17,591 bases of DNA from Aurantimonas sp036252795 (GTDB lineage Bacteria; Pseudomonadota; Alphaproteobacteria; Rhizobiales; Rhizobiaceae): contig DASYHY010000139.1 in NCBI GenBank assembly GCA_036252795.1, forward strand, positions 1-17,591, written 5' to 3'. Within the stretch, counting starts at the first letter, position 1. Every line of letters starts with the position of its first letter. The translations under genes were made by a program, and so were the position numbers. The notes beneath the pieces are model-generated. The model had not been told where the DNA came from. It ran no database searches and saw only the letters and a program-made list of their open reading frames with translations. This document shows, one piece after another, positions 1-7,126 of this stretch.

Positions 1-72
1 GCCGTCCGCATCGACGCCGTGGACGTGAAACGACAGCTTGCCGATGTCGATCGCCAGCATGAACAGTGACAT
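1..72 (-). CDS. IS110-family transposase, N-terminal fragment (runs off window)
   Basis: The first 24 codons of a leftward gene are visible, reading MSLFMLAIDIGKLSFHVHGV followed by DADG. The 'AIDIGK-SFHVHGVD' start is typical of IS110-family transposases, where this first Asp belongs to the RuvC-like DEDD catalytic set; that is family knowledge. The start at 72 is supported by an AAGGAGAG Shine-Dalgarno a few bases upstream. The rest of the protein lies outside the window. Its upstream end must stop before the ISNCY remnant to the right, so the non-coding left end is at most about 30-100 bases. This looks more like the IS1111 subgroup than IS110 proper. Family call is fairly firm; subgroup is a guess. 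Confidence 0.72.
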   Translation of the reverse strand, partial: MSLFMLAIDIGKLSFHVHGVDADG

Positions 73-100
73 GGTCCTCTCTCCTTCCGCGTTGCTCGGC

Positions 101-568
101 CAAAACGACCGAAGACGCGGGAGGCGTCCATCTCATAAGGCGATATTCATCCTGGAGCCGACCCCGGTCGCACAGGGTCTCGCCCGCAAGAAGGTGGATG
201 TGTGCGAGTATCCTGATGGCCGGCTCGAGATCCAGCACGAGGGCGAGGTGCTCCCCTATCGGGTCTTCGACAAGATGCGCCGGGTGAACCAGGCACCTGT
301 GGTCGACAACAAGCACCTCGACGCGGCACTGGCGCTCGCACACGCGATCCAGCAGGTGCAGCCGCACCACGCGAAGCGCAATAACAACGAACCGGCGCGC
401 ACCGCGCAGCCGGCCGGCGTGTTCAAGGCCCCCTCGCCCGTACCACCCGGGCCTAAGCTGGACCGCCGCAAACTCGGCAATCAGCGCCTGAAGCGAGGCC
501 CTCGCCTGTCGAACGACGAACTCGTCGCGCGCGGCCTCGGCGAGTATGTCCGCCAGCATGCAGGATGA
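101..568 (+). pseudogene. ISNCY-type transposase, C-terminal remnant
   Basis: The reading frame is open from a TTG at 38 to a stop at 566-568. The recognisable part begins roughly at 'PTPVAQGLARKKVDV' and runs through 'EYPDGRLEI' and 'LPYRVFDKMRRVNQ'. This matches the C-terminal region of ISNCY-family transposases as I remember them. The N-terminal integrase-like catalytic domain and helix-turn-helix are missing, so the protein cannot be active. The upstream part of the frame overlaps the start of the divergent IS110-type gene and is probably not ISNCY sequence; the chosen left boundary is therefore approximate. The likely history is truncation by insertion of the IS110-type element (inference). 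Confidence 0.55.
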
Positions 569-1013
569 CCCGGAGCTGCGCCTGCCAGGGTCTCAAAAAC
601 GATCGAGAACCGGGAAAGGCCAGTCGTTCTTAAAAACAGGTTCTGACGGGGTTTCGAGAAACCTTGAGGGTCTGGATCATCCTTATCGGGGGCAGCGCAG
701 AATGTCTTTCCGAACGTACGCTAAGCTCGAGGAGCGGAGCTTGGAGTGCGGGGTGTCGAAACGGGAGACGGTTTCGGGAGGCGAGTAGCTGTTGGTCAGC
801 TATGATTGGTCCTGCGTGGCGTACTCTCCCGCGAACGGTCGATTACGGGAGAGGACATTGAGCCGTGCGCCGCGGCCGCTCGGCTACGAACCGGCCCTGC
901 TTATCGCGCGTGCGCTGAGGTTGTACCCGATCTTGTCGGTTGGGCGGATCGCCCGCTCGATGCACAATGATTAGCGTCGAGCTGATTGCCACGGGGCGAC
1001 GCGACATGCAGCC
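569..1013. other. Non-coding gap between IS remnant and DUF4142 gene
   Basis: No convincing gene is visible in this 445-base stretch. The short open frames have atypical composition and no good ribosome sites. It holds a small palindrome GGTTTC-GA-GAAACC at 650-663 and a hairpin with arms CTCTCCCG (824-831) and CGGGAGAG (846-853). Either could belong to decayed IS ends. No Shine-Dalgarno-linked start or known RNA was recognised. Confidence 0.4.
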
Positions 1014-1547
1014 TCAAGCTGCGGGCAGCTTGCGCGCTGCCTCAAGATGCTTGCTGATCACCGGCACGGCCGCCTGGGCCTTGGCCCGCATCGCGGCGTC
1101 GGTTCCCCGCGCCGCATAGGCGCTGTGGACCTTCAACGCCTCCTCATGCGCGGCGATCTGCCCGCGCTTGTAGGCCGCATCGAACTCGGCCACCGGCGTG
1201 TTCTCCAGCGAGTTCAGCATCTCCGACAACGGCCCGACCAGCGCGCTCCCGGCGTCGGTGGCGGCGGGGATGTTCAGCAGGCGCGCGTGCTCGGCCATCA
1301 TGCGCGTGTGGTGATCGACCATCATTCGCGCGAACGAGCGCGAAGCCTGGGCCTGGGATCGGGTCAGCGCGAGCCGGCTGGCGTCGACCTCGTACCGGCT
1401 CAGCGCGTGGACGGCGCGTATATAGTCCTGGGTCTCGACGGGAGGCGGATTGGTGCTGATCCCCGCCTGGGCGAGCGCCGGCGAGGACGGCGCTGCCGCA
1501 CTCATCATCGCGACTGCGCCTAGAGCCGCGCCGATCGACTTCCGCAT
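1014..1547 (-). CDS. DUF4142-family periplasmic protein
   Basis: The protein is 177 aa with a signal peptide ending near residues 25-28 (Ala-rich, 'SPALAQA'). The mature part is an alpha-helical DUF4142 domain with the characteristic 'FARMMVDHHTRMMAEH' helix at about residues 73-87 and a second helix pair near the C-terminus. DUF4142 proteins have ferritin-like or DUF305-like helical bundles and occur often in metal and stress islands; their biochemical role is not settled. The start at 1547 was chosen over a longer upstream frame because AAAGGAGGAGG precedes it and the signal peptide begins there. It is divergent from the DUF3147 gene. The copper-sigma promoter motif found elsewhere in the window was not seen upstream. 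Confidence 0.85.
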   Translation of the reverse strand: MRKSIGAALGAVAMMSAAAPSSPALAQAGISTNPPPVETQDYIRAVHALSRYEVDASRLALTRSQAQASRSFARMMVDHHTRMMAEHARLLNIPAATDAGSALVGPLSEMLNSLENTPVAEFDAAYKRGQIAAHEEALKVHSAYAARGTDAAMRAKAQAAVPVISKHLEAARKLPAA

Positions 1548-1674
1548 GGGTCCGCCTCCTCCTTTTGGGTCGTGTTCATGATGAGGATGCCCGTAAACCG
1601 GGCCGCCACCCGCGATGTTCCGCGCGGGACGTGCCGGCCTTGTGGCGAGGGCTCGATCCGGGAAGAGTCGACCC

Positions 1675-2025
1675 ATGCTCTACCTCGCGCTGAAGGCCGG
1701 CATCTCGGCCGTCATCATCGTCGCCGTCTCCGAGCTCGCCAAGCGCAGCCCCGGCCTAGGGGCGCTTGTCGCATCGCTCCCGCTCGTCTCGGTGCTCGGC
1801 ATGATCTGGCTCTGGCGCGACACGCACGATCCGGTCGGCGTGGCTGCGCACTCGGCCGCCACCTTCTGGTTCGTGCTGCCGTCGCTGCCGATGTTCCTCC
1901 TGATCCCGGCGCTGCTCACCCGGGGCGTGGCGTTCTGGGCGGCGCTGATCGCTGGCTGCCTGCTCACGATCGCGCTCTACATGGCGATGACGTGGGTGGG
2001 GCCACGCTTTGGTCTTCGCCTATGA
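1675..2025 (+). CDS. DUF3147-family small inner-membrane protein
   Basis: The protein is 116 aa, almost entirely hydrophobic, with about four membrane segments (near residues 3-20, 29-46, 60-84 and 87-106). The 'LKAGISAVIIVAVSELAKRSPGLGALVASLPLVS' stretch, interrupted only by loops, is typical of the DUF3147 family, whose function is unknown. The start at 1675 is preferred because an upstream in-frame start would put non-hydrophobic, Arg-rich sequence in front of the first membrane segment. A GGAAGAG ribosome site lies a few bases upstream. The gene runs convergently into the DUF1259 gene; the two coding ends overlap by six bases (2020-2025), leaving no room for a terminator between them. Confidence 0.75.
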   Translation: MLYLALKAGISAVIIVAVSELAKRSPGLGALVASLPLVSVLGMIWLWRDTHDPVGVAAHSAATFWFVLPSLPMFLLIPALLTRGVAFWAALIAGCLLTIALYMAMTWVGPRFGLRL

Positions 2026-2961
2026 CGCACTCGGCCGGAAGACGTTGGTCTTGTCCAGCGCCGCCCGGAGCCCGCGCGCGAGCTTGGCCGCGTCATCATT
2101 CGCCCAAAAGTGCATGAAGAACAGCCGCGGCTGGTCGTCCAGCATGTGGTTGTGAAGCGCCGTCACCTCGATGCCGCCCGCGCGTAGCGCGCGGAGCACC
2201 GGGTCGACCTCGGCGGCCGTCAGCACGAAGTCGCCCGTGATCGCCGCCCGGCCGGAACTCGTCGGCTGGAAGTTGATCGCGGTTGCCGTCCCCATCGACG
2301 CGGGCGCTGGCATGCCTCCGTCGGTCAGCTTCTCGGCGCGCGGAAAGCTGAACTGGTAGACGCCGCCGTTCGGCTTCCCCTTGGCCCCCATCACCTGGTC
2401 GAGCGCCGCGGTGTCGAGCGCGATTGGCGGCGAGGAGCCCGCGCCGGCCGAAGGCGGCTGCGAGTCCCTGGACGGAGCGGCGAGAGGCGTCCGGCTCGCG
2501 GACAGCGCCTCGCGAAGCGCGGTCGCGAGCTTCACCGGATCGCCGTGTCCCGAGATGTGCATGTACATGGTCGCGGGCGCGGAGCGGAGCAGGTGGTTGT
2601 GAAGCGCCGTGATCGTGTAGCCGGACGCGAGCAGCCGGCTCATGACGGAGTTCACCTCCTCATGCGTGAGCACGAGGTCGCCCATCACCATGACCTGGTC
2701 GCCCATGGGGTGGAACGCCGCCCACGAACCTAGCGCGAGCGCGGGCTTGATCGTCACGCCGTCGAGCTGGACGTTCAGGTCGCTGCGCGGGAACCCGTAC
2801 CGGCGGACCCCGTCGGCCTGCGTTGTGCCGGTCCGGCCGAGGCTCCTGTCCACGGCCGCCCACCTGTCGCCGGTCACCTGGGGCGGTGCCGCTTGCGGGT
2901 TGGACTGGGCGGCGGCCGGCGCGGCGAGCGCGACCGCCAACGGGAGCAACAGGTAACGCAA
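2020..2961 (-). CDS. DUF1259 (LppY/LpqO-like) two-domain exported protein
   Basis: The protein is 313 aa with a signal peptide ending near residue 19 ('APAAAQ'). Two similar halves follow. Each ends with 'ALHNH(L/M)L' (about residues 119-125 and 268-274) and then a '(M/F)xMH' strand and a KLAxxLRxAL helix. This internal duplication is the hallmark of DUF1259, known from mycobacterial LppY/LpqO; the function is not established. The paired His residues could bind metal (inference only). No ATG is available; the TTG at 2961 is chosen because AAGGAGA sits seven bases upstream and the signal peptide starts exactly there. It lies 17 bases after the Rap1a/Tai-like gene, so the two are probably co-transcribed. 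Confidence 0.82.
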   Translation of the reverse strand: MRYLLLPLAVALAAPAAAQSNPQAAPPQVTGDRWAAVDRSLGRTGTTQADGVRRYGFPRSDLNVQLDGVTIKPALALGSWAAFHPMGDQVMVMGDLVLTHEEVNSVMSRLLASGYTITALHNHLLRSAPATMYMHISGHGDPVKLATALREALSASRTPLAAPSRDSQPPSAGAGSSPPIALDTAALDQVMGAKGKPNGGVYQFSFPRAEKLTDGGMPAPASMGTATAINFQPTSSGRAAITGDFVLTAAEVDPVLRALRAGGIEVTALHNHMLDDQPRLFFMHFWANDDAAKLARGLRAALDKTNVFRPSAS

Positions 2962-2978
2962 TGCTTCTCTCCTTGATC

Positions 2979-3335
2979 TCAAGTCGTCGGCCGGCACGGG
3001 AAGCGCTGGCGCAACGCCATTGTCACGCCGGCGAGCCGGGGCAGGTTGGCCGCGTGGCGGTTCTCGACCGCCCACGCCAGAAAGATACGGCTCAGCTCGC
3101 CCGAGCGCACGCCCCGGCCGCAGATGCCGGCCTCGCTGCCGCCGTTGCCGAACGCGGAAAGCGTCTCGGCCGCGCCGGAAAGGTACGCCTCGCACCGGCC
3201 GTTCACCTTCCTGCTCGTCTCATCGACGCACGTCCGGTAGAACTGCGCCACGGTTTCGTAGCGCGGCTGCGCCGCGGCGGACGGGAGCGCGAGACACGCC
3301 AGCACGGCGGGAACACCTGATCCAACGGCGCGCAT
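2979..3335 (-). CDS. Rap1a/Tai-family immunity-like secreted protein
   Basis: The protein is 118 aa with a signal peptide (cleavage near residues 20-23). The mature part has four cysteines (C36, C48, C72, C114) in a pattern typical of the Rap1a/Tai domain: 'C-x-YLSGAAE', then 'ICGRGVRSGELSRIFLAW', then 'LRQRFPC'. In type VI secretion systems such proteins neutralise amidase effectors of the Tae family in the periplasm. No effector or secretion gene is nearby, so here it may be a domesticated helper protein. The start is supported by GAGGAG five bases upstream. It is the first gene of a likely two-gene unit with the DUF1259 gene and is divergent from chrB. Confidence 0.68.
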   Translation of the reverse strand: MRAVGSGVPAVLACLALPSAAAQPRYETVAQFYRTCVDETSRKVNGRCEAYLSGAAETLSAFGNGGSEAGICGRGVRSGELSRIFLAWAVENRHAANLPRLAGVTMALRQRFPCRPTT

Positions 3336-3354
3336 CGCGTTCTCCTCGCCCCAA

Positions 3355-3384
3355 GTTTTAGCTCGCCGCCCTTAAACGATACAA
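3355..3384 (-). promoter_or_regulatory. Possible sigma70-type promoter for the Rap1a-DUF1259 unit
   Basis: On the minus strand TTGTAT (complement of 3379-3384) and TAAAAC (complement of 3355-3360) are separated by 18 bases. The predicted transcript start is about 12 bases upstream of the 3335 start codon. The -35-like hexamer lies inside the first copy of the repeated 10-mer GATACAAGTG. Match quality is moderate. Confidence 0.35.
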
Positions 3385-3417
3385 GTGTACGTTCGTTTCT
3401 GCGCCATGATACAAGTG
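3378..3417 (+). repeat. Direct repeat GATACAAGTG x2, candidate ChrB operator
   Basis: The 10-mer GATACAAGTG occurs at 3378-3387 and again at 3408-3417, exactly 30 bases (about three helical turns) apart, just before chrB. ChrB proteins are known chromate-responsive autoregulators of chr operons, so the repeats are candidate operators (inference). The second copy contains a -10-like TACAAG ending seven bases before the chrB ATG. No Shine-Dalgarno is visible between them, so chrB may be translated from a leaderless or near-leaderless mRNA. Confidence 0.45.
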
Positions 3418-3421
3418 CCGC

Positions 3422-4381
3422 ATGGCTGACGCTCTCCCGCCCGGGCCACGCGACTGGCTGCTGCTGATCCCTCAGCTCCCGGCCAAGCCCGCCTATCTGC
3501 GCGTGCGGGTGTGGCGGCGCTTGCAGGCGATGGGGGCCGCCCCGCTCAAGAACGCGGTCCATGCGCTGCCCGCTCGCGATGACACGCGAGCGCTGTTCGA
3601 GGAGTTGCGGGGGGAGATCACCGCTGGGGGCGGCGAGGCGCTGATCCTGGAGGCGCGGCTGGTCGAGGGCATGGGTGACGCGGAGCTGCGCGCCGTGTTC
3701 GACGCGGCCCGCGACGCGGATTACGAGGAGCTGGCGCGCGAAGCGCGGACGGTCGCCGAGGCGGAATACGTATCGTCCGCCGACGTCCGACGCTTGCGCA
3801 AGCGCCTGGACGAGATCGCCGCCATCGACTTCTTCGGCGCGCACGGCCGGCAAGCGGCGGAAGCCGCGATAACCCAGGCCGAAGGTCGCGCGGGCCGGCA
3901 CCCCGACGTGAGCGGTCCCGGCGCGCCCGAGCTGACACGCGCGGAGCTGAAGGGCCGCACCTGGGTCACGCGTCGACACGTCCATGTCGACCGCATCGCA
4001 TCCGCTTGGCTGATCCGCCGCTTTATCGACCCCAGCCCCAGCTTCAAGTTCGTGGACGGCAAGGGCTACGTGCCAGAGCCGGACGAGCTGCGGTTCGACA
4101 TGGCGGACGCGGAGTTCACGCACGAGGACGACCGCTGCACCTTCGAAACGCTGGTGTTCCGGACGGGGCTCAACGCTGACCGGGCGCTCGTCGCCCTCGC
4201 CGAGATCGTCCACGACCTCGACATAGCGGACGACAAGTTCGGTCGGCCGGAGACGGCGGGCATCGCAGCCCTCATCAACGGCATTTGCGCCGGCACGGAC
4301 GATGACGTGGAGCGGATCGCCCAAGGGTCGGGGGCGCTCGACGGCTTCTACGCGCACTTCACCAAGCGACGAGGGCCATAG
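3422..4381 (+). CDS. chrB: Chromate resistance regulator ChrB
   Basis: The protein is 319 aa, the usual length for ChrB. An N-terminal winged-helix-like ChrB domain ('DWLLLIPQLPAKPAYLRVRV', about residues 11-150) is followed by the ChrB C-terminal domain starting at 'TWVTRRHVHVDRIASAWLI' (from T180). That segment includes the conserved H-x-D-R and the later acidic/His segment 'FTHEDDRCTFE'. In studied strains ChrB senses chromate and controls chr promoters, acting in the cytoplasm. It sits 12 bases upstream of chrA, with a GGGAG ribosome site in the gap, so the two form an operon. The start lacks a visible Shine-Dalgarno. Later in-frame starts would remove part of the conserved N-terminal domain. 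Confidence 0.93.
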   Translation: MADALPPGPRDWLLLIPQLPAKPAYLRVRVWRRLQAMGAAPLKNAVHALPARDDTRALFEELRGEITAGGGEALILEARLVEGMGDAELRAVFDAARDADYEELAREARTVAEAEYVSSADVRRLRKRLDEIAAIDFFGAHGRQAAEAAITQAEGRAGRHPDVSGPGAPELTRAELKGRTWVTRRHVHVDRIASAWLIRRFIDPSPSFKFVDGKGYVPEPDELRFDMADAEFTHEDDRCTFETLVFRTGLNADRALVALAEIVHDLDIADDKFGRPETAGIAALINGICAGTDDDVERIAQGSGALDGFYAHFTKRRGP

Positions 4382-4393
4382 GGGAGCCGGATC

Positions 4394-5623
4394 ATGGCGA
4401 GTATCGAGCATCCCGCCCCATCGAGCGCGACCCTTGATGACGCTCGCCCGCCCGAGCTGAGCTACCCGGCGCTGTTCCTCCGCTTCCTGCGGTTCGGCAT
4501 GATGGCGTTCGGCGGTCCGGTCGCGCAGATCGCGATGATCCGGCGCGAGCTGGTGGACGAGGAGCGCTGGATCGGAAGCGACCGCTTCAACAAGCTCCTC
4601 GCCGTCATGCAAGTGCTTCCCGGGCCGGAGGCGCATGAGCTGTGCGTGCATCTCGGCATCCGCGCGAAGGGGCGACTGGGCGGGCTGCTCGCCGGGCTCG
4701 GCTTCATGCTACCGGGGCTCGTGCTCATGCTCGCGCTGGCATGGGCGTACACCCGCCTACCGATCCAGGGGACGCTCCTGGGCGCAGCCTTCCTGGGCGT
4801 CCAGGCGGCGGTGATCGCGGTCATCGTGCGGGCCGTCCACCGCATCGGCGAGCACATCCTGCTCGACCCGTGGCTCTGGGCCGCCGCGATCGCGGCGGCC
4901 GCCGCCTCGCTCGCCGGCGTCAGCTTCTGGATCGTGCTCCCGGCCGCCGGGCTGGCTTACGCGCTCGGCTCGACCGGGCGATACGGGTTGGCCGCCACCG
5001 TCGTGGTACTCGCGGCCGGTGTTGCGGCCCTGACCTGGGCAGGAGGCGCGGGCGCGGCGGATGCCGCGGGCGGCGCTCGGGAAGCAACGCCGACAACGCT
5101 CGCGCTGTTCTGGACAGGGTTGAAGGGCGGGCTCCTGACCTTCGGCGGTGCTTACACCGCCATCCCGTTCATCCGTAACGACACCGTGGGCCGGGGCTGG
5201 ATGACCGACGCGCAGTTTCTCGACGGGCTCGGCCTGTCGGGCATCCTGCCCGCGCCGCTCGTGATCTTCGCCACCTTCGTCGGCTGGATCAGCGGCGGGC
5301 TTGCCGGCGCGCTGGCGATGACGGCCGGCATGTTCCTGCCCGCCTTCGCCTTCTCGCTACTCTTCTACGACCGGCTCGAAGCCGTGGTCGAGCACAAGCG
5401 GTTGCAGCTCTTCCTGGCCGGCGTTGCCGCGGGCGTGGTCGGCCTGATCGTGGTGACGGTGGTCGACCTCGCCCGGACCACGGCCGGGCGCACGCCAAGC
5501 CTAGTTGCCAGCGCGCTCATCTTCGCGGTCGCGCTCGCTGTCATGTACCGCTGGAAGAGCAAGCTCGCCACACCCGTCGTGCTGGCGATCGGGGCAAGCG
5601 CGGGTACTGTTCTGTTACGCTGA
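4394..5623 (+). CDS. chrA: Chromate efflux transporter ChrA (two CHR domains)
   Basis: The protein is 409 aa, a long-chain (bidomain) CHR-superfamily transporter in the inner membrane that expels chromate. The first CHR domain carries 'FGGPVAQIAMI' (residues 39-49) and 'MQVLPGPEAHELC' (72-84). The second carries 'FGGAYTAIPFIR' (250-261), followed by 'GLSGILPAPLVIFATFVGW'. About ten hydrophobic segments are present, consistent with the family. The start has GGGAG nine bases upstream. The 3' end overlaps the convergent merR-type gene by nine bases, so the two transcripts run into each other without an obvious terminator. Nothing appears truncated. Confidence 0.95.
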   Translation: MASIEHPAPSSATLDDARPPELSYPALFLRFLRFGMMAFGGPVAQIAMIRRELVDEERWIGSDRFNKLLAVMQVLPGPEAHELCVHLGIRAKGRLGGLLAGLGFMLPGLVLMLALAWAYTRLPIQGTLLGAAFLGVQAAVIAVIVRAVHRIGEHILLDPWLWAAAIAAAAASLAGVSFWIVLPAAGLAYALGSTGRYGLAATVVVLAAGVAALTWAGGAGAADAAGGAREATPTTLALFWTGLKGGLLTFGGAYTAIPFIRNDTVGRGWMTDAQFLDGLGLSGILPAPLVIFATFVGWISGGLAGALAMTAGMFLPAFAFSLLFYDRLEAVVEHKRLQLFLAGVAAGVVGLIVVTVVDLARTTAGRTPSLVASALIFAVALAVMYRWKSKLATPVVLAIGASAGTVLLR

Positions 5624-6055
5624 TCTTCGAGCGGGATCAGTCGAACCTTGCTCCATGTCGAACGCCGTCAAGATCGGACACGGCCCCTCCGATCCCGCGC
5701 TGCATTCCCGCGCGAGCCGGCGAAGTGAGGCGCGCGCCTTCTCCAGCTCCTCGATCTTCACGTCCAGAGCCGCGATGCGCTCGGCGGCGAGTTGGCGCGC
5801 CCTGGCGCGATCGTCGGTCGCGTCTAGCGCCAGCAGCTCGCCGATCTGCTCCAGCGTGAACCCGGCCGCCTGAGCGGAGCGGATGAACCGAAGCCGCCGC
5901 ACGTCGGCCGGGCTGTACCGGCGGATGCCGCCGGCGGCACCGGTGCCGTTCGGCCGATCGGGCGTGCCGAGCAAGCCCCGGCGCTGGTAGAAGCGGATTG
6001 TCTCGACGCCTACACCGCCCTCGCGCGCGAGCCCCGCGATCGTCGTTGTCGTCAC
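5615..6055 (-). CDS. MerR-family metal-responsive regulator lacking the Cys79 equivalent
   Basis: The protein is 146 aa from a GTG start with GGAG seven bases upstream. An ATG further up would place the start beyond the operator and is rejected. The N-terminal helix-turn-helix 'TIAGLAREGGVGVETIRFYQRRGLL' is followed by a dimerisation coiled coil and a metal loop with C118-x7-C126. In mercury sensor MerR three cysteines (79, 117, 126) bind Hg(II). Here the first is replaced (Thr/Asp near residues 80-82), and the two-Cys, seven-residue loop resembles CueR. These are the only cysteines in the protein. It is divergent from the Grx-MauE gene, with a mer-like operator between them that it probably binds. 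Metal identity is uncertain (Cu+, Ag+, Au+ or Hg2+). Confidence 0.88.
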   Translation of the reverse strand: MTTTTIAGLAREGGVGVETIRFYQRRGLLGTPDRPNGTGAAGGIRRYSPADVRRLRFIRSAQAAGFTLEQIGELLALDATDDRARARQLAAERIAALDVKIEELEKARASLRRLARECSAGSEGPCPILTAFDMEQGSTDPARRSA

Positions 6056-6058
6056 CTC

Positions 6059-6090
6059 TTGACTCCGTACTATGGTACAGATGCCATATA
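6059..6090 (+). promoter_or_regulatory. mer-type operator/promoter with long spacer
   Basis: TTGACT (6059-6064) is followed at once by the dyad CCGTAC-TATG-GTACAG (6065-6080) and then CATATA or CCATAT near 6084-6090. This leaves a 19-20 base spacer, the lengthened spacing typical of MerR-activated promoters. The first 12 bases, TTGACTCCGTAC, match the well-known mer promoter as I recall it. It faces the Grx-MauE gene and lies just upstream of the merR-type start. Confidence 0.8.
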
Positions 6091-6123
6091 GGCGGGGCAA
6101 TCAAGCCGGAGAAGGACGGGACG

Positions 6124-6891
6124 ATGGCGACCGCCCCCGCCAAACAGGCGACAATCTATCGAATGGTGATGCCGGGACATACATGCCCTTATGGGCTGAA
6201 GGCGAAGGACCTCCTGCGCCGCCAAGGCTATGCCGTCGATGACCACTGGCTGACGACGCGCGAGGAGACGGACGCGTTCAAGGCGAAGCACGGGGTGAAG
6301 ACCACGCCCCAGACCTTCATCGGGGCCAAGCGGGTCGGCGGCTATGACGATCTGCGCCGCTTCGTCGGCAAGACGGTTCGCGACCCCAAAGCGCTCACCT
6401 ACCGGCCGGTGATCGCGCTGTTCTCCATGACGGCGCTGATGGCGTTCGCCGTCAGCTACGCCGTGCTCGGCACGCCGTTTACGGTGCGCGCGGCCGAATG
6501 GTTCATCGGCTTCTCGATGTGCGTGCTGGCGCTCCTCAAGCTCCAGAACATCGAGAGCTTTTCGAGTATGTTCCTGAACTACGACCTGCTCGCCAAGCGC
6601 TGGGTGCCGTACAGCTACATCTATCCGTTCGCGGAAGGGGGTGCGGGCGTGCTGATGGTCGCGGGCGCGCTGACCTGGTTGTCGGTCCCGATCGCGCTCA
6701 CCATCGGTACGATCGGCGCGGTGTCGGTGTTCAAGGCCGTGTACGTCGACAAGCGCGAGCTGAAGTGCGCGTGCGTCGGCGGGGACAGCAACGTGCCGCT
6801 GGGCTTCATCTCGTTGACCGAAAACGTCATGATGGTGGCGATGGCGCTATGGATGGTCGCGGCCCCGGCCGCGCTCTCCGTCGCGCACTAG
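6124..6891 (+). CDS. Glutaredoxin-MauE fusion membrane protein
   Basis: The protein is 255 aa. Residues 8-83 form a glutaredoxin/thioredoxin fold with C21-P-Y-G (one active-site Cys instead of CPYC), the cis-proline site 'TTPQTFIG' (60-67) and the 'GGYDDL' glutathione-site loop. Residues 93-250 form a four-helix MauE/DoxX-like membrane domain with a C215-x-C217 pair before 'TENVMMVAMALW'. MauE-type proteins handle disulfide or thiol chemistry across the membrane. The fusion suggests thiol transfer linked to metal handling (inference). GGAGAAGGA precedes the ATG. It is the first gene downstream of the mer-type operator and is followed 40 bases later by the Cys-rich small protein. Confidence 0.85.
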   Translation: MATAPAKQATIYRMVMPGHTCPYGLKAKDLLRRQGYAVDDHWLTTREETDAFKAKHGVKTTPQTFIGAKRVGGYDDLRRFVGKTVRDPKALTYRPVIALFSMTALMAFAVSYAVLGTPFTVRAAEWFIGFSMCVLALLKLQNIESFSSMFLNYDLLAKRWVPYSYIYPFAEGGAGVLMVAGALTWLSVPIALTIGTIGAVSVFKAVYVDKRELKCACVGGDSNVPLGFISLTENVMMVAMALWMVAAPAALSVAH

Positions 6892-6931
6892 AGCCGGCGT
6901 TCCCTCACACGATCATCTGCGGAAAGTTCTG

Positions 6932-7126
6932 ATGACCAAGTTGAAGCTGATCGGCACCGCGGTCGCGCTGTCGCTGTCGAGCGCCACCTTTGCGGCGGGG
7001 GCGAGCTGCTGCGCCGACATGACGTGCTGCAAGGAAGGCGCGGACTGCTGCAAGGAGAAGGACGGCAAGCCCGCCGACTGCTGCGCCGGGATGAAGGAGC
7101 AAGCACGGCGACCATGCCGGCCATGA
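6932..7126 (+). CDS. Cys-pair-rich small exported protein, probably frameshifted at its end
   Basis: As read, the product is 64 aa. It has a signal peptide (about 1-22) and four CC pairs (26-27, 32-33, 39-40, 50-51) in a Lys/Asp-rich background, like a periplasmic metallothionein-type metal binder. The last residues (RRPCRP) look out of character. Shifting to the next frame near 7100-7104 gives HGDHAGHDLSGTKK and a stop at 7146-7148, directly before the terminator. That His/Asp tail is typical of bacterial copper-binding proteins. An indel near 7100, real or from sequencing, is therefore likely. It follows the Grx-MauE gene and shares its regulation. No named family was recognised. Confidence 0.72.
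   Translation: MTKLKLIGTAVALSLSSATFAAGASCCADMTCCKEGADCCKEKDGKPADCCAGMKEQARRPCRP

Noticed and set aside
824..853. Hairpin CTCTCCCG/CGGGAGAG as a terminator
   Set aside because: The loop is 14 bases, no T-tract follows, and no gene ends just upstream of it.
546..974. Overlapping short open frames (80, 65 and 60 aa) in the left gap
   Set aside because: No ribosome sites, no recognisable protein features, and low-confidence composition; treated as non-coding.
3203..4651. 482-aa open frame on the minus strand opposite chrB
   Set aside because: It covers chrB antisense and crosses the chrB promoter region and the chrA start; no family features.
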